Source: an uncultured Pelagibacteraceae bacterium (GTDB lineage: Bacteria > Pseudomonadota > Alphaproteobacteria > Pelagibacterales > Pelagibacteraceae). From it: 64,000 nt of DNA. How positions within the stretch are numbered: position 1 is the first letter of the stretch; every line of letters starts with the position of its first letter. A model generated the notes under the pieces. It made no database searches. It saw only the letters and a program-made list of their open reading frames with translations, and was not told the DNA's origin. A program made the translations under genes and the position numbers. Below are positions 26,019 to 34,332 of this stretch, in pieces. The stretch covers positions 1 through 64,000 of the forward strand of contig CACPOL010000004.1 of the NCBI GenBank assembly GCA_902635545.1, in the 5' to 3' direction.

Positions 26019-26756
26019 ATGTCTTACACAAGGCCATGTACTAAATGTGGGCAAAGGATAAGCCTAAGACAAATGCCAGCTGGTCAGTGGGTTGCTTTTG
26101 ATGTTTCAACAGAAGAGGCACATATTTGTGGTATTCAAAATAAACCAGATGTTTCAGTAAAAATTAAAGGAAAGAAAAAAAAGAAATTTGAAGAGGATGA
26201 CTCAATAGATTTGGGTTATGACAACTCAGATTTACAGGTAGAAGAAGATGAGGATTTTGAGGAGGTATCAGAGGAAAATAAAACATACGACACCACATCT
26301 GGAATTCACAAGTGTATAGATAAATCAATTAAAGAAAAAAAAAGAATTCTAATTGATTATTATAGTGAACATAATGAGGAAAATACCCAAAGAGAAATAA
26401 GTCCTATAAAAAAGTTCAGATTTAAGGACAGAACTTATCTCCAAGCTTATTGCCACAAAAGAAAAGGTGAAAGAAATTTCTTAACAAGGAGAATAGAAAC
26501 CGCTTCACAAGTTGACAAGAAAAGAATCAAAATCAAATTTGGAAAACCTAAGACTAAATTTTTAGAAAAACAGAGTGAAAAAGAAGATGATGAAGTAGAT
26601 GTATATAAATCAACAAAAGTTAGTAGAGAAAATGTGGCTCGAGAAACAATACCGGAAATAGACACTTCTTCTCAAACACCAGGTTGGTTGTATATAGTTA
26701 TATTTATAATTGTAATGGGATTGGCAAGAGGTTTGTTAATTCCTTTAATGGATTAG
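26019..26756 (+). CDS. Zinc-ribbon + WYL-like + C-terminal membrane protein
   Basis: ATG 26019 is chosen because the protein then aligns with its paralogue at 29975-30514 (RPCTKCGQRIS against RPCNKCGQRIS); the track's GTG at 26004 would add five residues. A zinc-ribbon-like CTKCG...HICG covers residues 1-40, an acidic linker follows. Near residues 105-170 IDYYSEHNEENTQREISPIK, RTYLQAYCHKR and RRIETAS fit a WYL domain, a ligand-sensing fold often found in defence regulators. The last ~22 residues (WLYIVIFIIVMGLARGLL) form one membrane span. No HTH is seen, so it is not a normal WYL repressor. It abuts the helicase gene, stop next to ATG. Confidence 0.68.
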   Translation: MSYTRPCTKCGQRISLRQMPAGQWVAFDVSTEEAHICGIQNKPDVSVKIKGKKKKKFEEDDSIDLGYDNSDLQVEEDEDFEEVSEENKTYDTTSGIHKCIDKSIKEKKRILIDYYSEHNEENTQREISPIKKFRFKDRTYLQAYCHKRKGERNFLTRRIETASQVDKKRIKIKFGKPKTKFLEKQSEKEDDEVDVYKSTKVSRENVARETIPEIDTSSQTPGWLYIVIFIIVMGLARGLLIPLMD

Positions 26757-29700
26757 ATGTCAGAAAAAGAAAAAAATCAAAGTCAAGACGTTTCAATAAT
26801 TGAAAATTTTGTAAGTGCTTTAAATATTGAATTTGAGGAGGCAAAAAAAAGTAATGTTGAAAAACAAATATCTTTGGAAAATGGTGAAAGGGGTGAGCAA
26901 TTAGGAAGTAAAGTTTTATATACCTTTTTTTTAGATCAAGATTTAAGAATTGGAAGAGCCAAAGATGATATGCCAGTTCAATTAATAATTGGTGATGAAA
27001 ATGTTGATGCAAATATAGTTTCGGTAACAGAAAAAAAAGTTACAATTTCATGTGATAAAGATTTTGGTCCTATACTACATCAGGCAACACTAAAAATTGA
27101 CAATTCTTATCTAATTGAAAAATTAAAAAAAGTTTATGAAGAATTTTTAGAAACAAAAGAAGGCAAGATCAATCTTAATACATTAAAAAAAACTTTGTTC
27201 TTACAAAAAGGAACTATTTCAGAAGATAAACCTAAAATTTCAAAAGATAGTTTGAACACAGAACAATTTCAGGCAGTCAAAACATCTTTGGGAAGTGATG
27301 TTGTTTATATTTGGGGACCTCCTGGTACAGGAAAAACTCATTGTATTTCAAAAGTTATTGAAGCTTTTTATTACGAGAAGAAAAAAGTTCTTCTTGTTTC
27401 TAATACCAATGCGGCTGTTGACATAGTTGTTAAAAACTTAGGAGACAGACTTTACAAAAAAGATAAAGATTTTGATGAAGGTAGTGTTCTTAGATATGGA
27501 GATATTGTAAACGAAACTTTATTAAAAAAATATGGAGATTACGTCAATGTTGATAGAGCAGCAGAAAGACTTAGTGTTAAACTTGTAGAACAAAGAAGAG
27601 AAATTGAAAAAAGGATAGACGCTCTAAATAAAGAGGCTGAGCCCCACAAAAAAGTTGTAGATGCGTTTAATTTAATTGATCAGTTAACTACTCAGAACTC
27701 AACAAATCTTCAAAGACAATCAGAAATGGAAGGTTTTTTAAATAAAGCTAACGAAATGATAGAGGATGCAAATTTATCAATTAAAAATTACAACAAATTA
27801 ATTAAAGAATATGAGACGAAAGGTTTTTTTGGAAAAATGTTTTCAGAGGATCCTCAGGCTCAAGAGTCAAAGATCAATAGTAAAAAAGGAGTAATTGAAA
27901 ATATTAATGAAAAAAAGAAATCATACCCTGCAGAGATCAAAAAGTTAAAAGTTAAGATTAATGATCTTGAAAAGAAAATTACACAAAATTCAAAATTAAT
28001 ATCGGGTAAAAATCTTCAAAAAGAGCAAAAATCACTTCAAGTTTTTTTAGATAAAATTGACAAACATTCTATTGAAGTCACAAAGATTAATAATCAAATC
28101 CAAGAAGTTAAATCAGAAGTTTTAAAAAATTGTAGAGTTCTAGCTTCTACAGCTACTAAAACATATTTAAAACCTGAAGATTTTATAGAATATGATGTTG
28201 TTGTTATTGATGAAGCTTCTATGTTAATGCTTCCTCAAGCAGCATACGCAGCAAGTTTATCTAAAGAAAAAGTTGTATTGGCTGGTGATTTCATGCAGTT
28301 GCCTCCTATAATTTCAACAAATGATGATCATTCTAATTATGAAATAGTTGAAAAATATCTGGGACACGCTTTTGACTTTATTAATGTTGAAAAACTAATT
28401 GCAAAAAAAACTAACAATATAATTACTCTTAAACGTCAATATAGAATGAATGATAAAATTTGTTCTTTAGTAAATAAATACTTTTATGATGGAAATTTAA
28501 TCACTGATGTAAGTGTTAAAACAAAAGAATATCCTAAATTTATTAATGATAACTTGATATTAATTGACTCATCAAGTCAGAACCCTTTTTGTGTGATGCC
28601 AGCTGAAGGTTCTAGATATAATATTGTGCATGCAGGAGCTATTAGAAATTTATGTGTTTATTTAAATGAACAAAAATTAGTTAAAGATGTAACTTCAGTA
28701 GGAGTTTGCACACCATATAAAGCTCAACAAATATTTATTAGTGACTTATTAAAAGAATTTACATTAAATGACATCGTTTCAGGTACAGTTCATAGGTTTC
28801 AGGGTGATCAAAAAGATATTGTAATATTTGATATTCCAGAAAGTGAGGGAGTGTACCCTTCAAATTTTGTTAAAGCATCTAATACTCAAGAACAGGGGTC
28901 TAAATTAATGAATGTGGCATTTAGTAGATCAAAAGACATTCTAATTGTATTTGCTAATATCAATTATCTCCAAGAAAGGTTGCCAGCAACATCAATTTTA
29001 AGAAATTTAATTGTAGATTTACAAAAACGTGGAAAAGTTATTGATATTAAAGAGATAATAAAATTAGGTCCTTTTCAATTATCCAATAGACCAAAATTAT
29101 CTCCTTCAGTAAAAATTAAATTAAAAGATGATGAGGCAGGTATATTTGATGAACATAGTTTTGAAAAAACATTTGAAAAAGATCTAAAAAAAGCAAAAAA
29201 ATCTATTGTTATCTTTTCAGCATTTTGCACAGAAAAAAGAACAGCGTTCTGGGGAGATATATTAAGACAAAAAAAAGAAGAGGGTTTAAAAATAAGAGTT
29301 GTAACCAGAGGACCAGTTAATCAAGGAGCAATGCTTAAAGAAACTGCAACACTAGCAATTAAAAGTTTAATTAAATTAAAGATAAATGTTGATTTAAGAA
29401 AAGATATTCATCAGAAAATGGTTTTCATAGATGATAATATTTTATGGTACGGATCTTTAAATGTTTTATCCTACGGTGGTAAATCTACCCAAGCTGAAAC
29501 AATAATGAAAATTAATAGTAAAGCAATGTCATCTAGAGCTGCAAAAAATCTTATTTATAAACACCAAAATTTTGAAGCAGAAAAAAATAAAAAGATAAAC
29601 ATGGTTGAAAAACTTGCAGAAAGAGAAAATAGAGATTGTGAAAAATGTGGGAAACTTACAGAGGTATATTTCTCTAGAAAAGGGGGAAGAAGACCATTCC

Positions 29701-29963
29701 TCATATGTATTAGCTGTAACAATATGCAAGACATGAAAAAAAGAGGCTCAAGAAACATCGGATATGAAAAAACAGATGGTAATGGTAAATCAAAAATGAC
29801 AGCCGCTATCAAAGAGGAGGTGCGTTATTGCCCTAAGTGTAAAGATAAAAAAGTAAAATTAGTTTTGAAAAATAGTAGATATGGTCCTTTCTATTCTTGT
29901 TCGAATTGGAAAAGAGATAAGAGTGGATGTAATCATACTGAGAAAGTAAACAAAAGGGCTTAA
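26757..29963 (+). CDS. SF1 helicase-PLD nuclease-zinc-ribbon fusion (Mokosh type II-like)
   Basis: 1068 residues. The helicase (UPF1-like/COG1112-type) has GPPGTGKTH (Walker A) near 187, a coiled-coil-rich insert, VVIDEASMLMLPQA (Walker B) near 482, GDFMQLPPI, RQYRMN near 560, VHRFQGDQKD near 678 and NVAFSRSKD near 719. Next comes a PLD-type nuclease domain with HQKMVFIDDNILWYGSLN (HxK(x)4D) near 884. The C-terminus has CEKCGK...CISCN and a topoisomerase-type ribbon CPKCKDKKVKLVLK...C. One helicase+PLD polypeptide is the architecture of Mokosh type II (MkoC); only one HKD motif is visible, so it may dimerise. Role in anti-phage defence is inferred from architecture and the island context. Confidence 0.8.
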   Translation: MSEKEKNQSQDVSIIENFVSALNIEFEEAKKSNVEKQISLENGERGEQLGSKVLYTFFLDQDLRIGRAKDDMPVQLIIGDENVDANIVSVTEKKVTISCDKDFGPILHQATLKIDNSYLIEKLKKVYEEFLETKEGKINLNTLKKTLFLQKGTISEDKPKISKDSLNTEQFQAVKTSLGSDVVYIWGPPGTGKTHCISKVIEAFYYEKKKVLLVSNTNAAVDIVVKNLGDRLYKKDKDFDEGSVLRYGDIVNETLLKKYGDYVNVDRAAERLSVKLVEQRREIEKRIDALNKEAEPHKKVVDAFNLIDQLTTQNSTNLQRQSEMEGFLNKANEMIEDANLSIKNYNKLIKEYETKGFFGKMFSEDPQAQESKINSKKGVIENINEKKKSYPAEIKKLKVKINDLEKKITQNSKLISGKNLQKEQKSLQVFLDKIDKHSIEVTKINNQIQEVKSEVLKNCRVLASTATKTYLKPEDFIEYDVVVIDEASMLMLPQAAYAASLSKEKVVLAGDFMQLPPIISTNDDHSNYEIVEKYLGHAFDFINVEKLIAKKTNNIITLKRQYRMNDKICSLVNKYFYDGNLITDVSVKTKEYPKFINDNLILIDSSSQNPFCVMPAEGSRYNIVHAGAIRNLCVYLNEQKLVKDVTSVGVCTPYKAQQIFISDLLKEFTLNDIVSGTVHRFQGDQKDIVIFDIPESEGVYPSNFVKASNTQEQGSKLMNVAFSRSKDILIVFANINYLQERLPATSILRNLIVDLQKRGKVIDIKEIIKLGPFQLSNRPKLSPSVKIKLKDDEAGIFDEHSFEKTFEKDLKKAKKSIVIFSAFCTEKRTAFWGDILRQKKEEGLKIRVVTRGPVNQGAMLKETATLAIKSLIKLKINVDLRKDIHQKMVFIDDNILWYGSLNVLSYGGKSTQAETIMKINSKAMSSRAAKNLIYKHQNFEAEKNKKINMVEKLAERENRDCEKCGKLTEVYFSRKGGRRPFLICISCNNMQDMKKRGSRNIGYEKTDGNGKSKMTAAIKEEVRYCPKCKDKKVKLVLKNSRYGPFYSCSNWKRDKSGCNHTEKVNKRA

Positions 29964-29974
29964 AAAATTATTAT

Positions 29975-30514
29975 CTATAAAGAACTAAACAAGCCAAATA
30001 GAAAACCTGCCAGTATTAATGCACCAACAATTTTAAATATTACATTATCTGTATCTGAGAATACAGGGGGATCTTTTTTTATAGATCTATCCTCAGAACT
30101 TTTTTCAATTTCTTGACGTTCTTGATTAATAACAGGAGTTTTTACTCCTCCTACTTTTTCGAAATTAATTCCTTGTTTTTCTTTTATGTTTTCTAATTGC
30201 TCCTCTAAAACTTCAATTTCTTTATCAATTTCAGACTCATAATAAACTTCTTCAATTTTTGAATTTATTTCTTCAACTTTGTCAGGTGAAGGGTTTTGAG
30301 CTTCAATATCTGAATAACCTAAATCGACACCTTCTGAGATTTTATCTTTTATACTTTCTTTTGCTAATTTTTTTATGTTTGGATCAGCTTTAGTTTTTTT
30401 TCCACATTTGTGTGGATTTTGTGTTGAAGCATCAAATGCAACCCATTGACCAGCTCGCATTTCTCTCATGCTTATTCTTTGACCACATTTATTACAGGGT
30501 CTTATGTATGCCAT
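29975..30514 (-). CDS. Zinc-ribbon membrane protein, paralogue of the 26019 product
   Basis: The first ~40 residues (MAYIRPCNKCGQRISMREMRAGQWVAFDAST...HKCG) are clearly paralogous to the 26019 protein, as is DLGYSDIEAQ to DLGYDNSDLQ. In place of the WYL domain it has a coiled coil (EIDKEIEVLEEQLENIKEKQ), and ends in a membrane span (IVGALILAGFLFGLFSSL). 179 residues. It faces the helicase gene convergently with 11 bases between stops. It may be a partner or a competing anchor for the same assembly; not known. Confidence 0.6.
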   Translation of the reverse strand: MAYIRPCNKCGQRISMREMRAGQWVAFDASTQNPHKCGKKTKADPNIKKLAKESIKDKISEGVDLGYSDIEAQNPSPDKVEEINSKIEEVYYESEIDKEIEVLEEQLENIKEKQGINFEKVGGVKTPVINQERQEIEKSSEDRSIKKDPPVFSDTDNVIFKIVGALILAGFLFGLFSSL

Positions 30515-30596
30515 AAATCTATTAGGGTTAATCTATCTAAATTTTTTAGTAAAGTCATTTCAATTAAGTTACATTATATATAGTAAAATATTTTAA

Positions 30597-31172
30597 ATGA
30601 GAGAACTTCAAAAAAAATATAATTTATATAAAAAGAAAAATCATGACAATCCTGGAATTGGTCGTCTCTATGAAAGACAAATAAGATATATTTATGAAAC
30701 AAAAGGCTGGAGAGTTGATCCTTTTGGGATTGAAAAAGGTAAAAATGATTTAGGCAGAGATCTTATATGCACAAAAGGTAAACAAATATTAATTGTTCAA
30801 GCAAAAAACTGGTCCTCAGATAAAAAAATATTTCCCAAACATTTAATGCAGCTAGCAGGTTCTCTTTTGTATTATATTAATCAACATCCAAATCATAAAA
30901 TTCCAAAAGGTGTATTTGTAACAACCACAAAATTTCACCAAACTACAAAAGATGTGGCTAAGAAATTAAACATTCAGCATAGATACATTAAGTTGGATAA
31001 AAATTATCCTATGATCAAATGTAATGTTAATAGAAGAGGGAAAAAGTTATTTTTTCTACCCTTTGATAAATTATACGATAAGGTCCATATTGATATAAAT
31101 AATCAAGAGTTTTATAGTGATGATATAAGTGATTGTTTAAAAAAAGGTTTTAGATATGTCGGAAAAAATTAA
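30597..31172 (+). CDS. Mrr-like restriction endonuclease-fold protein
   Basis: A 191-residue protein. Residues ~20-120 hold a PD-(D/E)xK core of the Mrr type: GRLYERQIRYIYETKGW with the helix Glu, NDLGRDLIC with catalytic Asp, ILIVQAKNW with QxK, and GVFVTTTKFHQTTKDVAKK. It has no HTH or winged-helix in front. It would cleave DNA, perhaps modified or foreign. It overlaps the TerB-like gene by 17 bases, so the two are coupled. Divergent from the zinc-ribbon gene with ~80 bases between. Confidence 0.75.
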   Translation: MRELQKKYNLYKKKNHDNPGIGRLYERQIRYIYETKGWRVDPFGIEKGKNDLGRDLICTKGKQILIVQAKNWSSDKKIFPKHLMQLAGSLLYYINQHPNHKIPKGVFVTTTKFHQTTKDVAKKLNIQHRYIKLDKNYPMIKCNVNRRGKKLFFLPFDKLYDKVHIDINNQEFYSDDISDCLKKGFRYVGKN

Positions 31173-31494
31173 TTCATTGAATCTTTGTGTTTGTATGGCT
31201 TTAGCTGATCATGGTTTAGGAAAAGATGAGACAGCTGAAATATTAAAAATTGCAAAAGAAATTAAAGTTGATTTTAATGTACATAACGCAACTGATGAAA
31301 TTAATAAAAGATTTTCTGGTGATATTGACTTGGCTCAAGATTTTTATTTAGGAAATATTACAAAAGATGATTTTAAGTTTCAGGCAAAGGACTTTGTAAA
31401 AAGAGTTGCATTATCTGACGGGGAATTAAAAGATAAAGAAGTTAGATTTCTTGTACGTATGAAGCAAGCTTGGGGTTATCAATATTTTGATTAA
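31156..31494 (+). CDS. TerB-like small protein
   Basis: 112 residues, entirely helical. LCVCMALADHGLGKDETAEIL and KDFVKRVALSDGELKDKEVRFLVRM repeat an EF-hand-like 'A-x-x-D-G-x-l-x-x-x-E' pattern, which is the TerB/TerB-like hallmark. TerB-like proteins go with membrane or stress functions and appear in defence contexts. Start lies 17 bases inside the nuclease gene. The domain call rests on pattern reading only. Confidence 0.55.
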   Translation: MSEKINSLNLCVCMALADHGLGKDETAEILKIAKEIKVDFNVHNATDEINKRFSGDIDLAQDFYLGNITKDDFKFQAKDFVKRVALSDGELKDKEVRFLVRMKQAWGYQYFD

Positions 31495-31498
31495 CTGA

Positions 31499-31534
31499 AT
31501 TCACTTAATATTCACTTACCTTAATTCCACTTCC
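31499..31534 (+). repeat. 11-bp tandem repeats (candidate arm site, island B right)
   Basis: ATTCACTTAAT and ATTCACTTACC run head to tail, followed after 3 bases by a related ATTCCACTTCC. The unit matches the pair at 25336-25357. It lies 86 bases left of tRNA-Thr. Confidence 0.55.
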
Positions 31535-31620
31535 TTCCTTTCTATAGTGTTATTTAATGATTTTTATTTTAAAAAAAATAAAGTAATTTTTGAATTTGTT
31601 GGGAATAAATAAGATTTTGA

Positions 31621-31696
31621 TGGTGCCCCCGCACGGATTCGAACCGCGGACCTATTGATTACAAATCAATTGCTCTACCAACTGAGCTACAAGGGC
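31621..31696 (-). tRNA. tRNA-Thr(UGU)
   Basis: Read on minus: acceptor GCCCTTG, D arm AGCTCAGTTGGTAGAGC, anticodon stem ATTGA with loop TTTGTAA (anticodon TGT), T arm GCGGTTCGAATCCGTGC, discriminator A and encoded CCA (TGG on plus at 31621). It is downstream of rlmB by 29 bases, in the same direction. Its 3' half is duplicated at 25212-25260 and its anticodon arm at 22909-22935. Confidence 0.96.
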
Positions 31697-31725
31697 ATAA
31701 CTAATAACTATTAATAATTCGTTAA

Positions 31726-32472
31726 TTAATCAACTGTTTTTTTAATATAACTTAAATGATGAAAAACTATTGCAGCACTATTAGATATGTTAAGACTTTC
31801 AATATTTTTATTAATATCTATTCTTACAAAAAAATCAGCATATTTTGATGTATGTTTTTTCATTCCAAATCCTTCTGAGCCAAATAAAAGTATATTTCTT
31901 CCACTCCATTTTATTTCAGTAAAGTTTTTGTCACTTTTTTTGTCAAATCCATAAACCCAAAAGTTTTTTTCTCTTAAATTTTTTAATGTTGAATTTATAT
32001 TGGCAACCTCAAAAATTTTCATATGTTCCATACATCCGCTAGCTGCCTTGTACATTAATTTACTTTCATTTGGAAAATGTCTTTCTTTTAAAATTATCCC
32101 ATCAATATCAAATGAAGCTGCACTTCTAATTAATGATCCTATATTTCTAGGGTCTGTTACATTATCTAGACAGACTAAGTTTAAATTTTTTTTTTCTTTT
32201 ATAAATTCGTTAAGTGAAGGTTTGTTTAAGTGTTCTATTTCAGCAACATAGCCTTGATGTAATAAACCTTCTTTTGTAGTATATTTATCTAACTCTTTTT
32301 TTGTTTTAAAAAAAATCTTAACATCTTGTAAAATGTTTTTTTTTGGATTTTTTCTATGGATATTTTTTTTACTTTCCTCAGTTAGAAAAACTTTAAGTAC
32401 TTTTCTCTCAGGATTTCTTAGAGCCTCCGTGACTGCATGTTGTCCAACGATAAAAAAAGACGATTTATTCAT
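31726..32472 (-). CDS. rlmB: 23S rRNA (guanosine-2'-O-)-methyltransferase RlmB (TrmH/SpoU family)
   Basis: FFIVGQHAVTEAL at the start is the RlmB substrate-binding N-domain, then the SpoU motifs: LDNVTDPRNIGSLIRSA (motif 1), LFGSEGFGM (motif 2) and LNISNSAAIVFHHL (motif 3), which form the knotted SAM site. 248 residues. It methylates 2'-O of the 23S guanosine in the peptidyl-transferase region. It lies 29 bases upstream of tRNA-Thr, both minus, so they can share a transcript. Confidence 0.93.
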   Translation of the reverse strand: MNKSSFFIVGQHAVTEALRNPERKVLKVFLTEESKKNIHRKNPKKNILQDVKIFFKTKKELDKYTTKEGLLHQGYVAEIEHLNKPSLNEFIKEKKNLNLVCLDNVTDPRNIGSLIRSAASFDIDGIILKERHFPNESKLMYKAASGCMEHMKIFEVANINSTLKNLREKNFWVYGFDKKSDKNFTEIKWSGRNILLFGSEGFGMKKHTSKYADFFVRIDINKNIESLNISNSAAIVFHHLSYIKKTVD

Positions 32473-32524
32473 AATTTTTCACTGTTTTACACGTTTTTTT
32501 GATTATTTCTTATTAAATCTCGTG

Positions 32525-32552
32525 TTGCAATTGCACAAATAAAATATATAAA
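32525..32552 (+). promoter_or_regulatory. Promoter for tRNA-Tyr/tRNA-Gly/tuf operon
   Basis: TTGCAA at 32525-32530, a 16-base spacer and TATAAA at 32547-32552. The -35 sits in the palindrome TGCAATTGCA, so it may also serve rlmB on the other strand. A short hairpin (GGGGA CACT TCCCC, 32584-32597) lies just before tRNA-Tyr. Confidence 0.5.
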
Positions 32553-32601
32553 ACGCTTGTTATTTGAAGCTTTATTGAACAAAGGGGACACTTCCCCATA
32601 A

Positions 32602-32687
32602 GGAGGGGTTCCAGAGCGGTCAAATGGGGCGGGCTGTAAACCCGTTGACTTCGGTCTTCGAAAGTTCGAATCTTTCCCCCTCCACCA
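32602..32687 (+). tRNA. tRNA-Tyr(GUA)
   Basis: Acceptor GGAGGGG pairs with CCCCTCC, anticodon loop CTGTAAA gives GTA, the long variable arm (GACTTCGGTC) makes it a class II tRNA, and CCA is encoded. Upstream of tRNA-Gly and tuf as in many proteobacteria. Confidence 0.96.
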
Positions 32688-32732
32688 TTCAATAGATTTT
32701 TGATGACACTGGAGTGTTACTCTTGGGGTTGT

Positions 32733-32806
32733 GCGGGTGTAGTTCAATGGTAGAACGCTAGCCTTCCAAGCTGGATGTAAGGGTTCGATTCCCTTTACCC
32801 GCTCCA
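32733..32806 (+). tRNA. tRNA-Gly(UCC)
   Basis: Acceptor GCGGGTG with TACCCGC, anticodon loop CTTCCAA giving TCC, T arm GGGTTCGATTCCC, discriminator T and encoded CCA. 45 bases after tRNA-Tyr. Confidence 0.96.
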
Positions 32807-32849
32807 AGAAAAAATTATAAAAAAAACAATTAATTGAGGTTAAAAAGAA

Positions 32850-34040
32850 ATGTCGAAAGAAAAATTTGTAAGGAATAAACCGCATTGTAATATAGGTACA
32901 ATCGGACACGTTGACCACGGTAAAACTACTTTAACTGCGGCAATAACAAAAGTCTTGTCTGAAACTGGAGGCGCACAATTTACAGCTTATGACCAAATAG
33001 ATAAAGCTCCAGAGGAAAAGGAGAGAGGTATAACAATTTCAACAGCTCACGTTGAATATGAAACTGAGAAAAGACATTATGCTCACGTAGACTGCCCGGG
33101 TCACGCCGACTATGTAAAAAATATGATTACAGGTGCTGCTCAAATGGATGGAGCAATTTTAGTAGTCAACGCTGCTGATGGTCCAATGCCTCAAACTAGA
33201 GAACATATTTTATTAGCAAGACAAGTTGGGGTGCCTGCAATTTGTGTATATTTAAATAAGGTAGATCAAGTTGATGATAAGGAAATGATTGATTTAGTGG
33301 AAGAAGAAATTAGAGAATTATTGACTTCATATAAATTTCCAGGTGACAAAACTCCAATAGTAAAAGGATCTGCATTAGCAGCTGTTGAAGGTAAGGATGA
33401 GGAAATAGGAAAAAAATCAATATTAGAATTAATGAAAAATGTTGATGAATTTATCCCACAACCTGACAGACCTAAAGATAAAGATTTCTTAATGCCTGTT
33501 GAAGATGTATTTTCTATCTCAGGAAGAGGAACAGTAGTTACAGGAAGAGTAGAGTCTGGAGTAGTAAAAACTGGAGAGGAAATTGAAATTGTAGGAATAA
33601 GAGATACAAAAAAGTCAGTTTGTACTGGAGTAGAAATGTTTAGAAAGCTTTTAGACTCTGGTGAGGCAGGAGATAATATCGGAGTTCTTTTAAGAGGTGT
33701 GGAGAGAACAGACGTTGAAAGAGGACAAGTCCTTTGTAAACCTGGTTCTGTAACTCCTCATACTAAGTTTGAAGCTCAGGCTTATGTTTTGAAAAAAGAA
33801 GAAGGAGGAAGACATACTCCTTTTTTTACAAAATATAGACCTCAATTTTATTTTAGAACTACTGATGTTACAGGTGAAGTTGAATTGCCAGCAGGAACAG
33901 AAATGGTTATGCCAGGTGATGATGCGAAGTTTGTAGTAAAATTAATTACACCGATAGCGATGAGTGAAAAATTAAATTTTGCAATTCGTGAGGGTGGAAG
34001 AACAGTTGGAGCTGGAGTAGTAACTAAAATTATAGAGTAA
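32850..34040 (+). CDS. tuf: Elongation factor Tu
   Basis: 396 residues, full length. G1 [13 protein letters not shown]3 [12 protein letters not shown] and G4 NKVDQVDD (usually NKCD). GTPase that brings aminoacyl-tRNA to the ribosome. An SD-like GAGG lies ~10 bases before ATG. It lies in the tRNA-tuf-tRNA-Trp-secE arrangement; the str operon here has no second tuf. Confidence 0.98.
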   Translation: MSKEKFVRNKPHCNIGTIGHVDHGKTTLTAAITKVLSETGGAQFTAYDQIDKAPEEKERGITISTAHVEYETEKRHYAHVDCPGHADYVKNMITGAAQMDGAILVVNAADGPMPQTREHILLARQVGVPAICVYLNKVDQVDDKEMIDLVEEEIRELLTSYKFPGDKTPIVKGSALAAVEGKDEEIGKKSILELMKNVDEFIPQPDRPKDKDFLMPVEDVFSISGRGTVVTGRVESGVVKTGEEIEIVGIRDTKKSVCTGVEMFRKLLDSGEAGDNIGVLLRGVERTDVERGQVLCKPGSVTPHTKFEAQAYVLKKEEGGRHTPFFTKYRPQFYFRTTDVTGEVELPAGTEMVMPGDDAKFVVKLITPIAMSEKLNFAIREGGRTVGAGVVTKIIE

Positions 34041-34049
34041 ACTCTATAT

Positions 34050-34125
34050 AGGAGTGTAGCTCAATTGGTAGAGCGCCGGTCTCCAAAACCGGAGGCTGAG
34101 GGTTCGAGTCCCTCCGCTCCTGCCA
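34050..34125 (+). tRNA. tRNA-Trp(CCA)
   Basis: Acceptor AGGAGTG pairs with CGCTCCT (one T-G pair). Anticodon loop CTCCAAA gives CCA, T arm GGGTTCGAGTCCC, discriminator G, encoded CCA. Nine bases after tuf and 15 bases before secE, one transcript. Confidence 0.96.
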
Positions 34126-34140
34126 ATAAGTTGATAAATT

Positions 34141-34332
34141 ATGAAGAACCCAATTAAATTTATTCAAGAGGTAAAACAAGAGGCTTTTAAAGTTACTTGG
34201 CCGACATTAAAAGAGACAGTTCAAGGAGCTTTAATGGTATTCGCTATGGCTGTTGTTATGTCTTTGTTTTTTTTACTTCTTGATCAAATTTTAAAATTTT
34301 TCTTAGAACTATTATTAAAAGTGAGCATATAA
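34141..34332 (+). CDS. secE: Preprotein translocase subunit SecE
   Basis: 63 residues: an amphipathic helix with the EVKQEAFKVTWPTLKET signature and one membrane span (LMVFAMAVVMSLFFLLLDQI). This is the short, single-span SecE of most bacteria. It clamps SecY in the inner membrane. The last base of its stop is the first base of the nusG ATG. Confidence 0.95.
   Translation: MKNPIKFIQEVKQEAFKVTWPTLKETVQGALMVFAMAVVMSLFFLLLDQILKFFLELLLKVSI

Noticed and set aside
32487-32918. 143-aa minus ORF across tRNA-Tyr, tRNA-Gly and tuf start
   Set aside because: It covers two tRNA genes and the tuf start; not a real gene.
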